Positions 32,574 through 40,941 are shown, numbered from the stretch's first letter. The stretch: DNA of 64,000 nt from Actinomadura violacea (GCF_017573465.1 NZ_JAGEPF010000018.1:1-64000); one strand, 5' to 3'. The notes: generated by a model from the sequence alone, not told the origin. Translations and numbers: made by a program.

Positions 32574-32920
32574 GGGAGAGAGGTCTTGCTGGACGAGGCG
32601 AGTGCCTCCCAGCGCAGCGGCCCGCCCCGCGCCCGGAGGACAAGGTTGCCCGCCCCTCGGGGGCGCGGCCGGTCCGCCCGGTGCAGGGCCGTCGGCTCTC
32701 AGGCGCCCTCGGCGAGATCGGCAGCGACAGGGGAGGCCGGCCGCTCGTCCAGCCGGCCCTGGCCAGACGGCCGGCGGCCAGGCAGGCCGGGTTCTCCTCC
32801 TGTGCCTGGTCCTCCTGCGCCTGGTCCTCCCACACCGTCAGCGCATTGTCCTGGTCGGCGTCCTGGTCGGCGTCTGTAGGGTCGATGGATCTTGCTGGTT
32901 CGGCGGAGGCGGTGGTCGTG

Positions 32921-33553
32921 ATGTTGGGCTTTGGGCGCAAGCGAGGGTTGGAATGGGCCGCCGGCGAGTTGGGCGCTCAGGTGGGAGAGGCGGGCACCCG
33001 GCCCCCGTTCGGAACGCTCACCGGGCCCTACACGGGAGCGATCGAGACGCCCGCCGAGTGGTTCGCGGTGACCCACCGGGGCCGCCAGGTCGTCGCCTTC
33101 AGTTGCGAGCAGAAGCCGGGGCCGTTCTCCTCCAAGGGCTGGAACCACCTCGTGCAGGTGCGCACGCCGTGGGTGCCCGAGACCCGAATGCTGCCCTACA
33201 CCCGGCAGGTCCAGCAGGTCTACGAGCAGCTCATCCGGCCGGAGATGCCGATGTTCGTCCCCGACCACGCGCCGAACATCATGGTCTACTCGGCGGACCC
33301 CCGGCAGGCCAAGGCCGTCCTCACCGCGGAGTTCCTCACGGCGATCGACCACGACCGCCGGCCGCGGCCGAAGATCATCCCGCCGGTCTCGTTCAACGAG
33401 GGCGTCCTCAACCACCAGTCGCGCGGACGCCTCGACCCCCGGAAGGCGCTCGACATCGCCGACGGGCTCATCGACCTTCTCGCGCTCATCCCGGCCACGG
33501 CCTGGCCGGGCGACCCGCGGACCTGGCCCCCCGGCCCCTGGCTGCCCAACTGA
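32921..33553 (+). CDS. Hypothetical protein, 210 residues
   Basis: The ATG chosen has GGAGG about 12 bases upstream; in-frame ATG 32885 is an alternative. The sequence looks globular (YTGAIETPAEWFAVTHRGRQ, WNHLVQVRTPWVPETRML, PKIIPPVSFNEGVLNH) and ends Pro/Trp-rich. No motif is recognised. It is the only rightward gene in this stretch of leftward genes. Confidence 0.7.
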   Translation: MLGFGRKRGLEWAAGELGAQVGEAGTRPPFGTLTGPYTGAIETPAEWFAVTHRGRQVVAFSCEQKPGPFSSKGWNHLVQVRTPWVPETRMLPYTRQVQQVYEQLIRPEMPMFVPDHAPNIMVYSADPRQAKAVLTAEFLTAIDHDRRPRPKIIPPVSFNEGVLNHQSRGRLDPRKALDIADGLIDLLALIPATAWPGDPRTWPPGPWLPN

Positions 33554-33669
33554 CACCCGTTGTCCGCGAAGACTCCAGCCGGGGCCGCCCGCCGCCTCAC
33601 CGGTTGTGCCATCGCTCGCGCCGGTCGGGGCGGGCCTCCGGCCGGGCGGCACGTGTGGTGATCCGGCGT

Positions 33670-34560
33670 TCAATGCCGCCAGACGTTGACCCGCTCGGTC
33701 GCCAGCAGCGGCGCCCCCTCGGGGCCCTTGATGTAGGCGGCGATCCAGGTCTTGCGGCGCAGGGCGCGGTCGGGTCCGTGCGGCTGGTCCCGCCAGTGCC
33801 CCGACACTACCCAGCGATGCCGGAATCGACGGCCGTCCTGGACCCCGGTCTCTTCGCGGTCGTCTGGCCGGTACCGGCGCCGCAGGTCGATCACCGTCAC
33901 CGCGGGGTCGCCGGTGTCGGCCTTCCGGGCGCTGGTGCGAGCGGGCTTGTCGGGGTCCGCGCGGGACCGGTCGGCCAGGGTCGGCTGCTGCATCAGGTGC
34001 CACGCTGCGGCGAGCGCGGCCAGCACGGTGCGCATCCCCGGGTCCACCTCGGCCATGGAGACCTCGCGGCCCACCGGGAGGACGTCGCCGCCGATGAACA
34101 GCAGCGGCGGCATCCCGTCCAGCCCGACCCGGTCGGGGAGGTCCCGTTCGGCCAGGTGCGCGGCCAGAGTCTGTCGGGTGAGGTAGGCGACCACCGCCAG
34201 ACCGTCGGGGTGCGGGCCCCACAGCAGCCCGTCGGCCGGAACCAGGCGGCCGCGGTCCCCGACCGGCAGGGACCCGATCCCGCCATCGACGTGGAGCAGC
34301 CCGCAGGGCGCGGGCCGCACGTGCGGGCCCCACGCGGTCGCGGCCAGTTGCGCGCCGGCGTGCACCGCCAGGGCGGCCATGTCCTTGCTCACCCAGTACA
34401 GTTCCGCCGCCCTCAGATGCCGGACGAGCCGCTCGTGGGCGTCGCCGGAGCCTTCGGCGGCGGGATCGGCGTCGTCGTGGACGCGTTGCGGCGGCAGCGG
34501 CCCCGACATGCGCAGAACGGTCTTGGCGCGACAGGTCGGCAGGCGCCTCGGATGCATCAT
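33670..34560 (-). CDS. Hypothetical protein, 296 residues
   Basis: GGAGG precedes tandem ATG codons. The N-terminal half is helical and hydrophobic in places (DMAALAVHAGAQLAATAWGP, LLFIGGDVLPVGREVSM). The basic C-terminal end (RFRHRWVVSGHWRDQPHGP, RKTWIAAYIKGPEGAP) has the look of a nucleic-acid-binding beta domain seen in actinobacterial plasmid proteins. Two hairpins stand upstream. Confidence 0.7.
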   Translation of the reverse strand: MMHPRRLPTCRAKTVLRMSGPLPPQRVHDDADPAAEGSGDAHERLVRHLRAAELYWVSKDMAALAVHAGAQLAATAWGPHVRPAPCGLLHVDGGIGSLPVGDRGRLVPADGLLWGPHPDGLAVVAYLTRQTLAAHLAERDLPDRVGLDGMPPLLFIGGDVLPVGREVSMAEVDPGMRTVLAALAAAWHLMQQPTLADRSRADPDKPARTSARKADTGDPAVTVIDLRRRYRPDDREETGVQDGRRFRHRWVVSGHWRDQPHGPDRALRRKTWIAAYIKGPEGAPLLATERVNVWRH

Positions 34561-34586
34561 CGGCCTCCAGGTCCCAAGCGAAGCTG

Positions 34587-34640
34587 GCCGACTTCAACCA
34601 GGTGAAGTCGGCAGAACCCCTCTGAGGGCCAATGAGGTAC
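34587..34640. repeat. Hairpin plus solitary repeat resembling the second CRISPR-type repeat
   Basis: GCCGACTTCA-ACCAGG-TGAAGTCGGC (34587-34612) is a perfect 10-bp hairpin. GAACCCCTCTGAGGGCCAATGAG (34614 on) resembles the diverged GAACCCTCATAGGGTCAATGAG repeat at 4.1 kb. It sits in the leader of the leftward 296-residue gene. It may be a mobilised repeat or an independent regulatory hairpin. Confidence 0.45.
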
Positions 34641-34760
34641 CGAATTTAGCACCCTCGCAGTCCAGGGGCGGGGAACGCGGCGTCATCCGCTCCGCCACGT
34701 AGGCCGTTGACGGAGGGGGTGCCGCGGCGACGTCGTCGGTGCGAGATGTCGGCGTACCGG

Positions 34761-35429
34761 TCACCCGCAGCCGGCGGCGCTGAGACCTCGATCGAGCGCG
34801 CCACGCAGTTTGTCGTACTCGTCTTTGCTCAGGGTCTGGTTGGGGATGTCGAGCCGGATGGCCTGTGCGGGGTGCGCGTCGGTATCCACGGCGATGTTGG
34901 TGTGGAAGGCATCGGGGACGAGCGTTTCGGCATCGGGGTAAGTGACGCGGACACGGTAGTGCTCGATCCGGCCGCCCGGCTTCTTCAGACAGCTTTTGGC
35001 GCCGGCCTCCATTCGCTCGTAGATGCCCCGGTTGATCGCTGCACGTTGGGGGACCAGGTCGTAGCGGCGGTCGACGCCATGAAGCGTTGCGGCGATCAGG
35101 TGCCCGCCGTCGTACTCCGCGCTGTGCGCCATATGGCCGACCGCGCGCTGGCAGGAACCGCGGTCGGCGACGCTGGTGGTCAGGTCGTCGGCTTGGGCGC
35201 GTTCGGGTCGGCCGTGGGCGTCGGTGTAGTACGCGGCGCCCTCGGCGCGGTACACGGCATTGGCGGCCAGGTGCTCAGTGCAGGGAGCGGGATCGATGCC
35301 GCGCGCGTCATGGACGGCGGCAGGGCCGGGGGAGCGGATGGCGGCCTGGGCGGGCGCGGCGGTGAGGGCCGCGATCAGCGCGACGACCACGGCGGCGGTG
35401 ATGGGGGCTGCGGAACGGGAGCGTGCCAC
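34761..35429 (-). CDS. Secreted DNA/RNA non-specific endonuclease
   Basis: 222 residues from a GTG. A Sec signal peptide (MARSRSAAPITAAVVVALIA, cleavage after APAQA near 29) precedes the nuclease domain. DGGHLIAATLHG holds the catalytic His (110); YDLVPQRAAINRGIYERM carries Asn133 and the Glu expected of the beta-beta-alpha metal fold, though Asp124 stands where Asn is usual. Probably degrades nucleic acid outside the cell. The 280 bp upstream (35430-35709) hold no supported gene. Confidence 0.8.
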   Translation of the reverse strand: MARSRSAAPITAAVVVALIAALTAAPAQAAIRSPGPAAVHDARGIDPAPCTEHLAANAVYRAEGAAYYTDAHGRPERAQADDLTTSVADRGSCQRAVGHMAHSAEYDGGHLIAATLHGVDRRYDLVPQRAAINRGIYERMEAGAKSCLKKPGGRIEHYRVRVTYPDAETLVPDAFHTNIAVDTDAHPAQAIRLDIPNQTLSKDEYDKLRGALDRGLSAAGCG

Positions 35430-35709
35430 GGTCGGGGGCGGTCCTTTCGATGGTCGGCGCGTCCGCCCTTGCGGGCGGCGAGCGCATGCCAACCAAGGAA
35501 CCACTAACAGCAACGCAAGGTGACTATCCGCGATCGTGGAGTGTGGTGGCGGGACCGGTGCCACCGGTGTTCCCTTACGGCCTCTTGCGGCGAAGGCGGC
35601 CGCTCACTCCGCGACCGGTCCTTCGGAACCGGGGTGATGCCCGACCCTCGCGGCCACCTGGGCGCAGTGGACCTGCCGCCCTGCACACGGGCGCGATCGC
35701 GGGGGGCCG

Positions 35710-36066
35710 TCAGCGGGCGGCTTGCTCTCCCAGGTCGTGCAGGACCTCGGCGACGCGACGGGCCAGCTCGGGGGTCAGGGTGACGGCGCTGAAGTCGCTG
35801 TCGAGGAGGCTCAGCTCGACTTGGGTGGGACCGGGCGGGGCGTCCAGCGGGGTGACGAACGCCTGCAGCTGCATCTGGACGGTGGTCGGCTTGCCGTCGG
35901 GCACTCGGCTGACGTGGGTGGTGATGATGTCGATCGGCTCGCTGCTGTGGTGGAAGCCGTCCTCAAGGTGCAGGTAGGCGCCGGGTTCGAAGTGGTCTCC
36001 GGTGCACCAGGAGGGGCAGGGCTGCAAGGTGACCTGCTGCCCGTCGTAGGTCGTGGCAACATCCAT
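35710..36066 (-). CDS. DUF6907 family protein
   Basis: 118 residues. The family signature PCPSWCTGDHFEPG near residue 17 is followed by a beta-rich part (IDIITTHVSRVPDGKPTTVQ) and the C-terminal helix TPELARRVAEVLHDLGEQA. Function unknown; the family is common on actinobacterial chromosomes and plasmids. The start at MDVATTYD has a GAGGG; an ATG three codons earlier is possible. Confidence 0.8.
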   Translation of the reverse strand: MDVATTYDGQQVTLQPCPSWCTGDHFEPGAYLHLEDGFHHSSEPIDIITTHVSRVPDGKPTTVQMQLQAFVTPLDAPPGPTQVELSLLDSDFSAVTLTPELARRVAEVLHDLGEQAAR

Positions 36067-36079
36067 GTCCCTCACTGTC

Positions 36080-36943
36080 CTACGGCTCCATCCGCCTTGG
36101 GGGAGCAGTGCGCTGATCGGACGGGTCTCGATCCGATGACGCGCGATCGCCGGCGCCGGGAGAGCCGGGGCGGCTCGGCCCGGCGGCCGCCGGATCGAAG
36201 CGGAACCGCAGCCGGTGGCGGCGCCCGCGGCCGGTCCCCAGCCCGAGCAGTTCGGGCAGGCTGATGCCGTGCGCGGCCCACCTCTCCAGCTCGGCCCGGC
36301 CCAGCAGCGCGATCCGGAACTGCTCGGCGTTGCGGCGGGCTGAGGGGGTGAACCCGCCGTTGGTGACCACCACCGCGACGTCGGCGCGGTGCGCGGGCCC
36401 GGCCGTGCCGTTCACCTGGTAGATCACCGGCGCGCCGACGTTCGCCGCCCGGGTGGTGTGCTTGCACTGCACGACGATCCGGGTCCCGGTCGCGGCGTGG
36501 AGCCCGATGACGTCGGCGGCCTGGTCGTCGCTGCCACCGACCCGCCAGGCGGTGATCTTGTCGCGCATCATCAGATCGGCGACGGCGACCTCGAACTCCT
36601 GTGGGTCCAGCACGTCGATCTCGGCCAGGGGCAGCGTCAGGTCCGCGCGCCGCTGCGCCTGCACCAAGGCCCGCAGGCTCCGCGCCCGGCCGCGCGTCCA
36701 CCACACCGCGCCGCCGGCCACCAGGAGCGCAGGGATCACCCACCAGGTCGCGACCAGCGCGCGCAGCAGCTGACCGAGCAGCTGCACGGCCACGGCCACC
36801 GCGAACACCGTCAGCAGCGCCGCCCCGATCCAGTCCTGAACGGTCCGCGGCCGCCGGACGCGCCGGACCCGGCGCAGCAGCCACACTCGCGCCTGCACGG
36901 CCGCCGCCGGGCGACCGCCCGCCCGGTAGGGGCCCGCGGTCAC
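36080..36943 (-). CDS. Membrane-anchored Mrr-like restriction endonuclease
   Basis: 287 residues from a GTG that overlaps the previous stop (GTGA). Two hydrophobic segments (about 40-60 and 66-82) anchor it. The nuclease domain starts at DPQEFEVAVADLM (Glu117), with QAADVIGL (Asp144) and IVVQCKH (Gln159-Cys-Lys161), the PD-(D/E)XK core of Mrr. The C-terminus is Arg/Pro-rich. Probably targets foreign or modified DNA at the membrane. The coupled upstream gene encodes a small membrane protein. Confidence 0.85.
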   Translation of the reverse strand: MTAGPYRAGGRPAAAVQARVWLLRRVRRVRRPRTVQDWIGAALLTVFAVAVAVQLLGQLLRALVATWWVIPALLVAGGAVWWTRGRARSLRALVQAQRRADLTLPLAEIDVLDPQEFEVAVADLMMRDKITAWRVGGSDDQAADVIGLHAATGTRIVVQCKHTTRAANVGAPVIYQVNGTAGPAHRADVAVVVTNGGFTPSARRNAEQFRIALLGRAELERWAAHGISLPELLGLGTGRGRRHRLRFRFDPAAAGPSRPGSPGAGDRASSDRDPSDQRTAPPRRMEP

Positions 36944-37179
36944 GGCGTGCCCGACCCGTGCGGGACCTGCCCGTGCGAGGTCTGCCCGGTGGTCTGCCCG
37001 GTGGTCTGCCCGGACGGCGCCGGGGCCGGTTTGGCTCCGTCGGAGTCGCCGTCGTGCTGGCGGGCGGCGAACAGCAGAGCCAGCGCGATCAGCCCGGCGA
37101 TCAGCCATCCGGACGCCTTCCCGCCACCGCGCGATGACGGCGCGTTCACCCAGTGCCCGCGCCGGTAGTACCTGGCCAT
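36940..37179 (-). CDS. Small membrane protein coupled to the Mrr-like nuclease
   Basis: 79 residues with GGGAGGAG upstream. One hydrophobic helix near residues 24-40 (GWLIAGLIALALLFAARQ), then a Thr/Gly/Gln repeat (TTGQTTGQT). Its stop overlaps the nuclease start. It is probably a membrane partner. The 37180-37430 gap upstream holds a relatively AT-rich stretch, likely the promoter. Confidence 0.7.
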   Translation of the reverse strand: MARYYRRGHWVNAPSSRGGGKASGWLIAGLIALALLFAARQHDGDSDGAKPAPAPSGQTTGQTTGQTSHGQVPHGSGTP

Positions 37180-37430
37180 GAAAGGGGGTCTCCTCCCCGA
37201 GCCGGTCCCGCGCGGACCACCCGCGCCCCTTTTTGACTCGACTCAGACCCGTTACTGAAACACCCCAGTCAGACAAAATCCGCCAGATTCCATGCGATCA
37301 CTGCAAGTTATGCACATTCGGATAGGAACCTCTCGCGCGGGCGTCAGCTGCGCCTAACCCCCCGCGTGCCGCTGGCCCCGGGTGGATCACCTCGGGGACG
37401 ATCGCCTTGGCGTCGTCGAGGGCGAGCACG

Positions 37431-37598
37431 TCAGCCGTCGCGCGTCTCAACAACGCGAGCCGTGACCGGAACGTCTGGGAACTCCTCGCGGTGCTCGACG
37501 ACCCAGTCAACGGCGGTCCAGTAGTCCATCGGTCCCGCGAGTTGCTCGTCGGTGTCATCGCTGAAGATCGCGTACTTGGTGTCGTCGGTGATCGTCAC
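37431..37598 (-). CDS. Small acidic protein, 55 residues
   Basis: Not obvious by length but clearly coding: MTITDDTKYAIFSDDTDEQ, DYWTAVDWVVEHREEFPDV, then TARVVETRDG and stop. Its GTG overlaps the stop of the upstream gene (GTGA), continuing a chain of coupled genes. It is soluble and acidic; function unknown. Confidence 0.7.
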   Translation of the reverse strand: MTITDDTKYAIFSDDTDEQLAGPMDYWTAVDWVVEHREEFPDVPVTARVVETRDG

Positions 37599-38071
37599 TT
37601 CGCCTCCTCGGTCAAGGTGGCTGCGCCTGCGGGTGTTGAGTTCAGCAGAGCAGTTCGTGCTTCACCGGCGCGCACCTGGCACGCTAGGGCGACGTCGCTC
37701 CAGGAGGTCCGGGTGAGCCGCAGGCTCCGGACCGCCTCGCTCAATGCCTTCTCGTACTGCGCGCGGGCCTCGGCGAGCGCATCGAGCTGAGCCGAACGCG
37801 GCCTCACTCGCAGCAGAGGTTCCTGGACGCCGGTCTGCAGGATGACCGCTTCCCGCGCGGACGTCGCCAACGCCAGCAGGGTCCTGCCATGGACGAACAC
37901 GCCGTGCTGCGGCGCGGCGATGATCCACCACCGGCCCTCGCGCACAGCCGGCAATACGATCTCCTGCCGGTCCTCGCCCGTTCGCTCCGCACCGGTCCCG
38001 GCGTCTTGGGATTCGAGTTCCTGGTCAGTGTTCAGTTCCTGGTCAGTGTTCAGTTCCTGGTCAGTGTTCAC
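37595..38071 (-). CDS. Hypothetical protein with N-terminal tandem repeat
   Basis: 158 residues. It opens with three exact NTDQEL units (18-bp tandem DNA repeats). The remainder contains EGRWWIIAAPQHGVFVHGRT, helices with a coiled-coil look (LDALAEARAQYEKALSEAVR) and RLTRTSWSDVALACQVRAGE, which may be a helix-turn-helix. It overlaps the serine recombinase stop (ATGA), so it may be a recombination directionality factor or regulator (inference). Confidence 0.7.
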   Translation of the reverse strand: MNTDQELNTDQELNTDQELESQDAGTGAERTGEDRQEIVLPAVREGRWWIIAAPQHGVFVHGRTLLALATSAREAVILQTGVQEPLLRVRPRSAQLDALAEARAQYEKALSEAVRSLRLTRTSWSDVALACQVRAGEARTALLNSTPAGAATLTEEAK

Positions 38072-39270
38072 AGGCTCTCCACGAGGTTGAGAAGTTCGGT
38101 GGCCAGCGCGGACGGCAGGTCTCCGCGCGGTACCACCACCTGGTGTCCAGCGATCTCGTACAGGGTGTGGGTGTCGCTGCCGCGGACCCGCCGCACCGGC
38201 ACGTCGCGCTCGCGCGCGACGGCGATCACCCGGGCCATGCTCAGCGTCTGCGGACGTCGCATCTGCGCGGTCACCTTCTGGGTCTCCGCCCAGTACTGCG
38301 GCGTCACGATCGCCGGATGCGCTGGTTCACGTGACCACACCCATTCCGAGATCGGGTTCCACCGGCCCTGGCCGGAGCTGGTGGCACGTCGGTTGTAAAC
38401 CATGAAGCCGGTGTACTTCGGCTGGGCGAGCATCGCCGCGACCCGTACACCGCGCCACGGCCGCCGTCCCGGGTCCTGCGGATAGCGGCCCGGGTCGCGG
38501 CGCAGTTCGGCGGCGATGTCGGCGTCGCCCAGCCGCTCGTCGCGGCGAAGCCGGAACACCTCCCGGACGGTGTCGGCACGACGGCCGTCGGGATGCAGCG
38601 CCAGCCGGCATTTCGGGCGCCCGGCACCGAACCGGTTCGCCGTCGGGGCCGCGTCGGGATCCTCGACGGCGATGTAGCCGTAGCAGGGGTATCCGTGGCG
38701 GTAGCCGTTGGCGGCGTGCTGCCGCTGCCCCCGCATGGACATCTCCACCATCTCGTGGCGGGCGACCTCGGCGTGGACCTGCGCGGTCCGCCGCGCCTGG
38801 AGCCTGCCCGACTCCATCCCGCCGCGGGGCTCGTTGGCGCACTCCAGCGTGATGCCGCGGCGTTTGAGGTGGTCCTCGACCATGAGGCTGGTGAGCATGT
38901 TGCGGGCCGCGCGGCTGATCCGCTCGCAGATGACCCGGGTGAACTCGCCGCGCTCGACCGCCTCCAGCAAGTCGTTCACCCCGCCGGCGCGGGGCACCGG
39001 GATCTCCAGGCGCTCGTAGTCGGCGTCGCTGACCTCGCCGCGATCATCCAGCCCGAGCATCCCCGACTCGACGTCGAAGAAGTAGGCGGCGATGCTCTGC
39101 CCCTCCTCCAGCAGCGTGCAGGCGTCGGCGACCTGCCCGGCCAGAGACGATCCCGGGTCCTGCTGGTCCTTGGTGGAGCAGCGCCCCAGGAACGCGATGC
39201 GCTCCTCACGGCGCCGGCGAGGCTCCTGGAAGTTCGGTAGATCACTCAAATCAATGGGGGCTTCGAACAT
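38068..39270 (-). CDS. Serine recombinase
   Basis: 400 residues. The resolvase domain begins FLGRCSTKDQQDPGSSLAGQ, with catalytic Ser32 and Arg30, and ICERISRAARNM carries further active-site Arg residues. A recombinase domain follows (GYRHGYPCYGYIAVED, RRPWRGVRVAAMLAQPKYTG). It is shorter than typical large serine integrases and lacks an obvious zinc ribbon and long coiled coil. It integrates or excises DNA; this is probably the integrase of the surrounding element. No att core was found. Confidence 0.9.
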   Translation of the reverse strand: MFEAPIDLSDLPNFQEPRRRREERIAFLGRCSTKDQQDPGSSLAGQVADACTLLEEGQSIAAYFFDVESGMLGLDDRGEVSDADYERLEIPVPRAGGVNDLLEAVERGEFTRVICERISRAARNMLTSLMVEDHLKRRGITLECANEPRGGMESGRLQARRTAQVHAEVARHEMVEMSMRGQRQHAANGYRHGYPCYGYIAVEDPDAAPTANRFGAGRPKCRLALHPDGRRADTVREVFRLRRDERLGDADIAAELRRDPGRYPQDPGRRPWRGVRVAAMLAQPKYTGFMVYNRRATSSGQGRWNPISEWVWSREPAHPAIVTPQYWAETQKVTAQMRRPQTLSMARVIAVARERDVPVRRVRGSDTHTLYEIAGHQVVVPRGDLPSALATELLNLVESL

Positions 39271-39363
39271 GATCCTTCCCTGATCGAGGAAGACGGGACG
39301 CTGGGCGTGCGGTGGGGCGGCGCAGATGCGGGCCGTTCGCGGCCGGCGCTCACGGTGGTGGTG

Positions 39364-40134
39364 TCAGTCCCCGGCGCCCCAGCCCGAACCGCGGCCGGGC
39401 GCCAGCGTGCGCTGCTGCACGAACCGCACCGGATAGGGCACCTCCAGCGGCTTGTGCTTGCGGCCGTCCGCAGGATGGTGCACGAGCCGACGTTTGTAGG
39501 CGCTCCACCAGTGCGAGGTGACGGTCTCGCCGGTGTCGGGATCGGCGCGGACGTCCTCGCCCACCCATCTCGACGGGGTGTCGTAGCGCTGGGTGGTCTC
39601 GATCGCGTAGATGTCGCCCTGGCGGAGGACGCGCCGTCCCGCCTCGCGCGCCTTGACGACCTCAGCGGGCGTGACCCACCTCAGCGCATCGGCGACGGCG
39701 GTGATCGCCCCCGGGACACGCACCGCCCACGGGCCCGCGTCATCGACGCCGCACAGGTACGACAGCGCCGCGGCCCGCGATCCGACACGGCGGGAGTAGT
39801 ACCGCCAGCCGTCGACGTGCAGCACCACCATCCCGTCACGCCGGTCGACCAACGCCAAGGGCTCGCGGCGCAGCGCCGACGCCTTGAACCCCTGCTCGAT
39901 CGAGGTTTCACCGCCGCGCCGTACGATCTCGGCCGTATACCGTCGGGTCAGGTGCTCCACCAGGCGCTCGTCCACCGAACGGGCACGCTCCCGCAGAGGG
40001 GCCCGAGCGGCGCGCGAGCGTCTCAGCTCGATGATCGCCGTTCGGGAACGCGCGCCCGGCAATCCCAATTCGGCAGCACGTTGCGCCAGCCGAGCCGGAT
40101 CGGCGATCTCTGCCGGCGTCAGGCGATTGGCCAT
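39364..40134 (-). CDS. Hypothetical protein upstream of the serine recombinase
   Basis: 256 residues, ATG behind GGGAAG. It has a basic N-terminal helical part (RLTPAEIADPARLAQRAAEL) and a central beta region (GMVVLHVDGWRYYSRRVGSR). Family unknown. Read in the same direction as the recombinase 90 bp away, so probably co-transcribed. Confidence 0.7.
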   Translation of the reverse strand: MANRLTPAEIADPARLAQRAAELGLPGARSRTAIIELRRSRAARAPLRERARSVDERLVEHLTRRYTAEIVRRGGETSIEQGFKASALRREPLALVDRRDGMVVLHVDGWRYYSRRVGSRAAALSYLCGVDDAGPWAVRVPGAITAVADALRWVTPAEVVKAREAGRRVLRQGDIYAIETTQRYDTPSRWVGEDVRADPDTGETVTSHWWSAYKRRLVHHPADGRKHKPLEVPYPVRFVQQRTLAPGRGSGWGAGD

Positions 40135-40183
40135 GCCACTTCCCTTCAGAGTGAGATGCGGAAATTCGGTTGATCGGCAGTCA

Positions 40184-40338
40184 GATAGGAGCATTCACGC
40201 CGATTGTTGTTCGCCCCGAGGGACTCAAGTGGGTCGCCCACGACAGGAGACGTCATATTCGGGAAGTCTCAAAAAAGGTTCATGCATGCAGACTGGTGGG
40301 CCGCCTACACGGCGGCCCACCAGTGCAATGCTCCTATC
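40184..40338. repeat. 155-bp segment with 12-bp terminal inverted repeats
   Basis: GATAGGAGCATT (40184-40195) and its exact complement AATGCTCCTATC (40327-40338) flank a gene-free segment. It contains a perfect 14-bp stem (ACTGGTGGGCCGCC at 40292 with its complement ending 40324, loop TACAC). No target duplication is apparent. It may be a small non-autonomous insertion or a composite terminator. Confidence 0.5.
40292..40324. terminator. Very strong 14-bp hairpin
   Basis: A perfect stem closing a TACAC loop, between two leftward genes. It would end transcription from the 99-residue gene's upstream region or act in the other direction. Confidence 0.7.
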
Positions 40339-40390
40339 GAGCTACCGTGGCTCACTTGTTGACGCGGTGGCTCGATTCCGTACCGCGGCC

Positions 40391-40690
40391 CTACAGTTGA
40401 TGGCGTCGGCGGAGCGGAATGACCGCAGCCAGCTCGGCGATCTGCTCGTCCTCAGACTGCTTGATCAGCAGTTTCCGCGTCTTGATCCTCAGCTTCATGG
40501 CTTCGCCGGTCTGCTTTCCCTGCATGACGTAGAGGGCCGCGGCCACCCCGGCGAGAGTGGCCGTCAACTGAGAGGTGCCGGTGCACCAGCCCAGCAGGAA
40601 ACCGAGTGCGCCACCACCGTAAGGAGCAGCAATGGTCGCGATCACCGAATGGCGAGCGCGTGCATCGACGTATGCGAGGTACCGCTGCAA
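40391..40690 (-). CDS. Small membrane protein, 99 residues
   Basis: A TTG start with AGGAG eight bases upstream is preferred, because the upstream frame has no ATG or GTG nearby. Two hydrophobic helices (VIATIAAPYGGGALGFLLGW and LTATLAGVAAALYVMQG) are followed by a basic tail (MKLRIKTRKLLIKQSEDEQI). A long stem-loop element (copy 3) occupies the upstream region. Function unknown. Confidence 0.6.
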   Translation of the reverse strand: MQRYLAYVDARARHSVIATIAAPYGGGALGFLLGWCTGTSQLTATLAGVAAALYVMQGKQTGEAMKLRIKTRKLLIKQSEDEQIAELAAVIPLRRRHQL

Positions 40691-40773
40691 CTCTTGGGCT
40701 CCTATTGTGATCTTGTGGGAGTTGATGGCTTTCCCCTTTCTCTGTAACGGGGGAGTAGCCGCTCGATTCTCGC

Positions 40774-40909
40774 GGCCTAGCGTGCTCCGTCCCGGCGTGC
40801 TGCCGGACCGGGCCGCCGGGGGCTGGCCCGCATAAGTGGAGCTTGCGGAGCGTTGCGGGGCGGCCCCCGGCGACCCAGGCTGCTTAGCCGGGACGGAGCA
40901 CGCCAGGCC
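40774..40909. repeat. Long stem-loop element, copy 3
   Basis: Outer 23-bp stem: 40774-40796 with 40887-40909 (one A-C mismatch). Inner 14-bp stem: 40810-40823 with 40863-40876 (one C-A mismatch), continued by CCCGCA / TGCGGG. The internal loop has 13 bases left and exactly 10 right, beginning AGGCT (40877), as in the other copies. It lies between two leftward genes. Confidence 0.75.
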
Positions 40910-40941
40910 ACCGCTGATCAGGTCCCCGGGGACGGGCACCG

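Noticed and set aside
32479..32940. Leftward ORF across stem-loop copy 1 (DQDADQDNAL repeats)
   Set aside because: Crosses both arms of a perfect hairpin and consists partly of short tandem repeats; no RBS or domain. A very short real gene cannot be fully excluded.
32699..34597. 632-residue leftward ORF
   Set aside because: Consists of Arg/Pro/Ala low-complexity sequence overlapping two better genes and the stem-loop element.
40774..40909. Stem-loop copy 3 as an ordinary rho-independent terminator
   Set aside because: Much longer than needed, lacks a T-run, and shares internal-loop sequence and architecture with two other loci.
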